Origin: Rostratula benghalensis
Taxonomy: Eukaryota; Chordata; Aves; Charadriiformes; Rostratulidae
Reading direction: 5' to 3'
Length of the DNA: 64,000 nucleotides
Assembly (NCBI GenBank): GCA_013399305.1
Contig: VXAI01000021.1
Coordinates: forward strand, 6,463,829 to 6,527,828
Under the pieces are notes generated by a model. It had not been told where the DNA came from. It saw only the letters and a program-made list of their open reading frames with translations, and ran no database searches. Positions 62,451 to 64,000 of this stretch are shown here, one piece after another. Position 1 is the stretch's first letter; every line of letters begins with the position of its first letter. Both the position numbers and the translations under genes were made by a program.

Positions 62451-63960
62451 CTCGAGCTGCTGCATTTGCCCTGCTTCTCTTAAGGCTTGTTCTCCATTTG
62501 TTGAGGCAGTTCCTTCTATAGCAATACTTATAACATGCAACTGAAATAATGAGTTTCAACAATTTGAAGGTATATCATTACAATCTCCACTCTGGTCCCT
62601 TTGGGCCAGGTTATAGGCTTTAACATTGCAATGTTAAGTCCTAGCCTGGCTAGCAACAAGGGGTTCCTGTTACAGTAATTCCCGCAATGTGCAACTCAAA
62701 TCCCAAGCTTAACCTTATGCCCAATTTCTCTGCCTCCTCCCCTTTGAGCAGTCCAAGGTACTATTTTTTAGCACTTTTATGTGCTTGAGCCCTTTCCACT
62801 TTATCTATCCATTTATAGCAACTGCCTTCTTTGGGGTTTGTTTTGTTAAAGTTTCATTCCCCTGCAGAAACATTTGGAGTAAAAGCTTAATCTAAGTTAA
62901 TTGTTTGGTGAAACGATAAGATTTAAAACAAAGGGCTCCCTTTTATTCCTAATTTCAGATAGAAAGGCTTTTTTAGCAAATGTGGATACACATGCATACA
63001 CAGGCATCAAACCCACATCTAAATATTCAGAAATAGGCAGAAGTTTCCATTACATAGATAACATTCCCTCAATCATTACAACTATGGTTAATTATATTTT
63101 TGATCAAGCTGATATTTTATCATCCCCTGAATTATGAAAATAAAAGAAGCAACACTTCTGTAAAATCAGTTCAGCTCGTGATCCTGCAAGGACATGCAAA
63201 ACCTGTCCATGAATTGTGTGGGAAGCTGACAGACCAGGGGCACATCATCTCAGTCAGTATCTCAGACCTGCCCCAGGGTAGGTATGACAGAAGTGGCTCT
63301 GCTTCCTTATTCTGTCCCTGTTGGCTCTTCTTGCACAGAACAGGCTTCATCTGTTCATGAACAGAACATTTTGCCTGTTTGACAGCTGGTGCCACACATG
63401 TGGAAACAACGTAGTATTCCTTCAATCTCTCATTGTGTTCAAGTCTGCTAGAAAGACAAGGGTCTGCCATGAGGAGGGAAACAAACAGCAAGTCGCTTTG
63501 CACTGTTCAAAACTGATAGGAAAAGCAGTTATTTTAAAAGATACTTGGACTGAAATGTCGTGGAGTTGGGGTTTGACATATTGGGACTAAATGAAGCAAG
63601 TAATGAAAAGGCTGGCAGAACAAACATGGGCATGCAATGGAAAAAATACTGCCTTGGCATTGGGACCCACATGAGGGATGTGCAAAGTCATTCTGCAATG
63701 AAGGCCAAATTCCATGTTTAATGACTGCTTGTCTAAATTTAGGACTATATGATACACTTAATCTACAGCAAGATGCACATTGATATTAGTGGGGCACTAG
63801 CATTAAGTTCAAGGGGATAAACTATCCTTTTGTAGTGTGGTAGCTAACTCAGGCTTACTACCACACTGGTTTCTTAGTTTAGGAAACATTCCCATCTTGA
63901 CTTTCACTGTTATTTCTGCACTTTGATTTTCTTTACAGATTTTCTTTTTCTGCTATTCTT
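62451..63960. other. Intergenic DNA, no gene seen
   Basis: Unique-looking sequence with moderate GC at 63160-63500. Frames of up to 110 codons occur on both strands, but none resembles a known protein and no splice-framed exon was evident. Confidence 0.55.
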
Positions 63961-64000
63961 CCCCTTCCTTCCCTTCCCTTCCCTTCCCTTCCCTTCCCTT
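63961..64000. repeat. (CCTTC)n repeat, cut by window edge
   Basis: Pentanucleotide CCTTC repeated to the last base, so its true length is unknown. The plus strand is pure pyrimidine. Confidence 0.95.

Noticed and set aside
40190..64000. First exons of AMPD3, the expected next gene
   Set aside because: No frame resembling AMPD3 was recognised; it probably lies beyond the right edge.
1..64000. CRISPR arrays, tRNA or rRNA genes, bacterial operons
   Set aside because: No regularly spaced repeats, cloverleaf with A/B boxes or ribosomal sequence was recognised; the window is vertebrate nuclear DNA.

Overview
The window looks like vertebrate, and specifically avian, chromosomal DNA. It contains no prokaryotic-style genes. 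The dispersed repeats are CR1 LINEs, one of them ending in the 8-bp terminal repeats typical of birds and reptiles, plus an LTR of a type common in bird genomes. I see no Alu, L1 or B1. The LTR family suggests a non-galliform bird, but this is recollection, not a search. The species cannot be fixed from the sequence alone.

Layout. From 1 to 30534 the window is interpreted as part of the first intron of SBF2 (MTMR13), transcribed on the minus strand. It is AT-rich and non-coding, with low-complexity tracts and two old CR1 fragments. SBF2 coding exon 1 lies at 30535-30589 (minus), inside a CpG island of about 29.87-30.96 kb that serves as its promoter. A CR1 LINE (about 30943-31748) follows directly upstream of SBF2. 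An unassigned CpG island sits at about 35.05-35.80 kb. Adrenomedullin (ADM) is on the plus strand: TATA box at 36989, four exons between about 37020 and 40175, coding exons 37729-37826, 38124-38264 and 38796-39102, tandem AATAAA signals at 40150-40160. Downstream of ADM, about 24 kb to the window end is intergenic. It holds old CR1 fragments, a roughly 540-bp solo-LTR-like element, and ATCC, CCTTC and dinucleotide microsatellites. I recognised no further coding exon.

The order SBF2(-) then ADM(+) matches the known conserved head-to-head arrangement in amniotes, where AMPD3 lies beyond ADM; no AMPD3 exon was seen here. ADM encodes a secreted 181-residue preprohormone. From it come adrenomedullin, a vasodilator acting through CALCRL/RAMP receptors, and PAMP. 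SBF2 encodes a myotubularin-family pseudophosphatase and Rab-GEF scaffold. The two genes share a neighbourhood but no known pathway.

The most interesting observations concern ADM. The PAMP segment has lost the glycine that donates the C-terminal amide. Both coding introns begin with an immediate in-frame stop, so intron retention would give PAMP-only or shorter precursors. Exon 4 has a tandem NAGNAG acceptor. The orphan CpG island 1-2 kb upstream carries minus-strand splice-donor consensus sites compatible with a divergent non-coding transcript. I did not find a clearly undescribed system; most of the window is ordinary intron and intergenic DNA.
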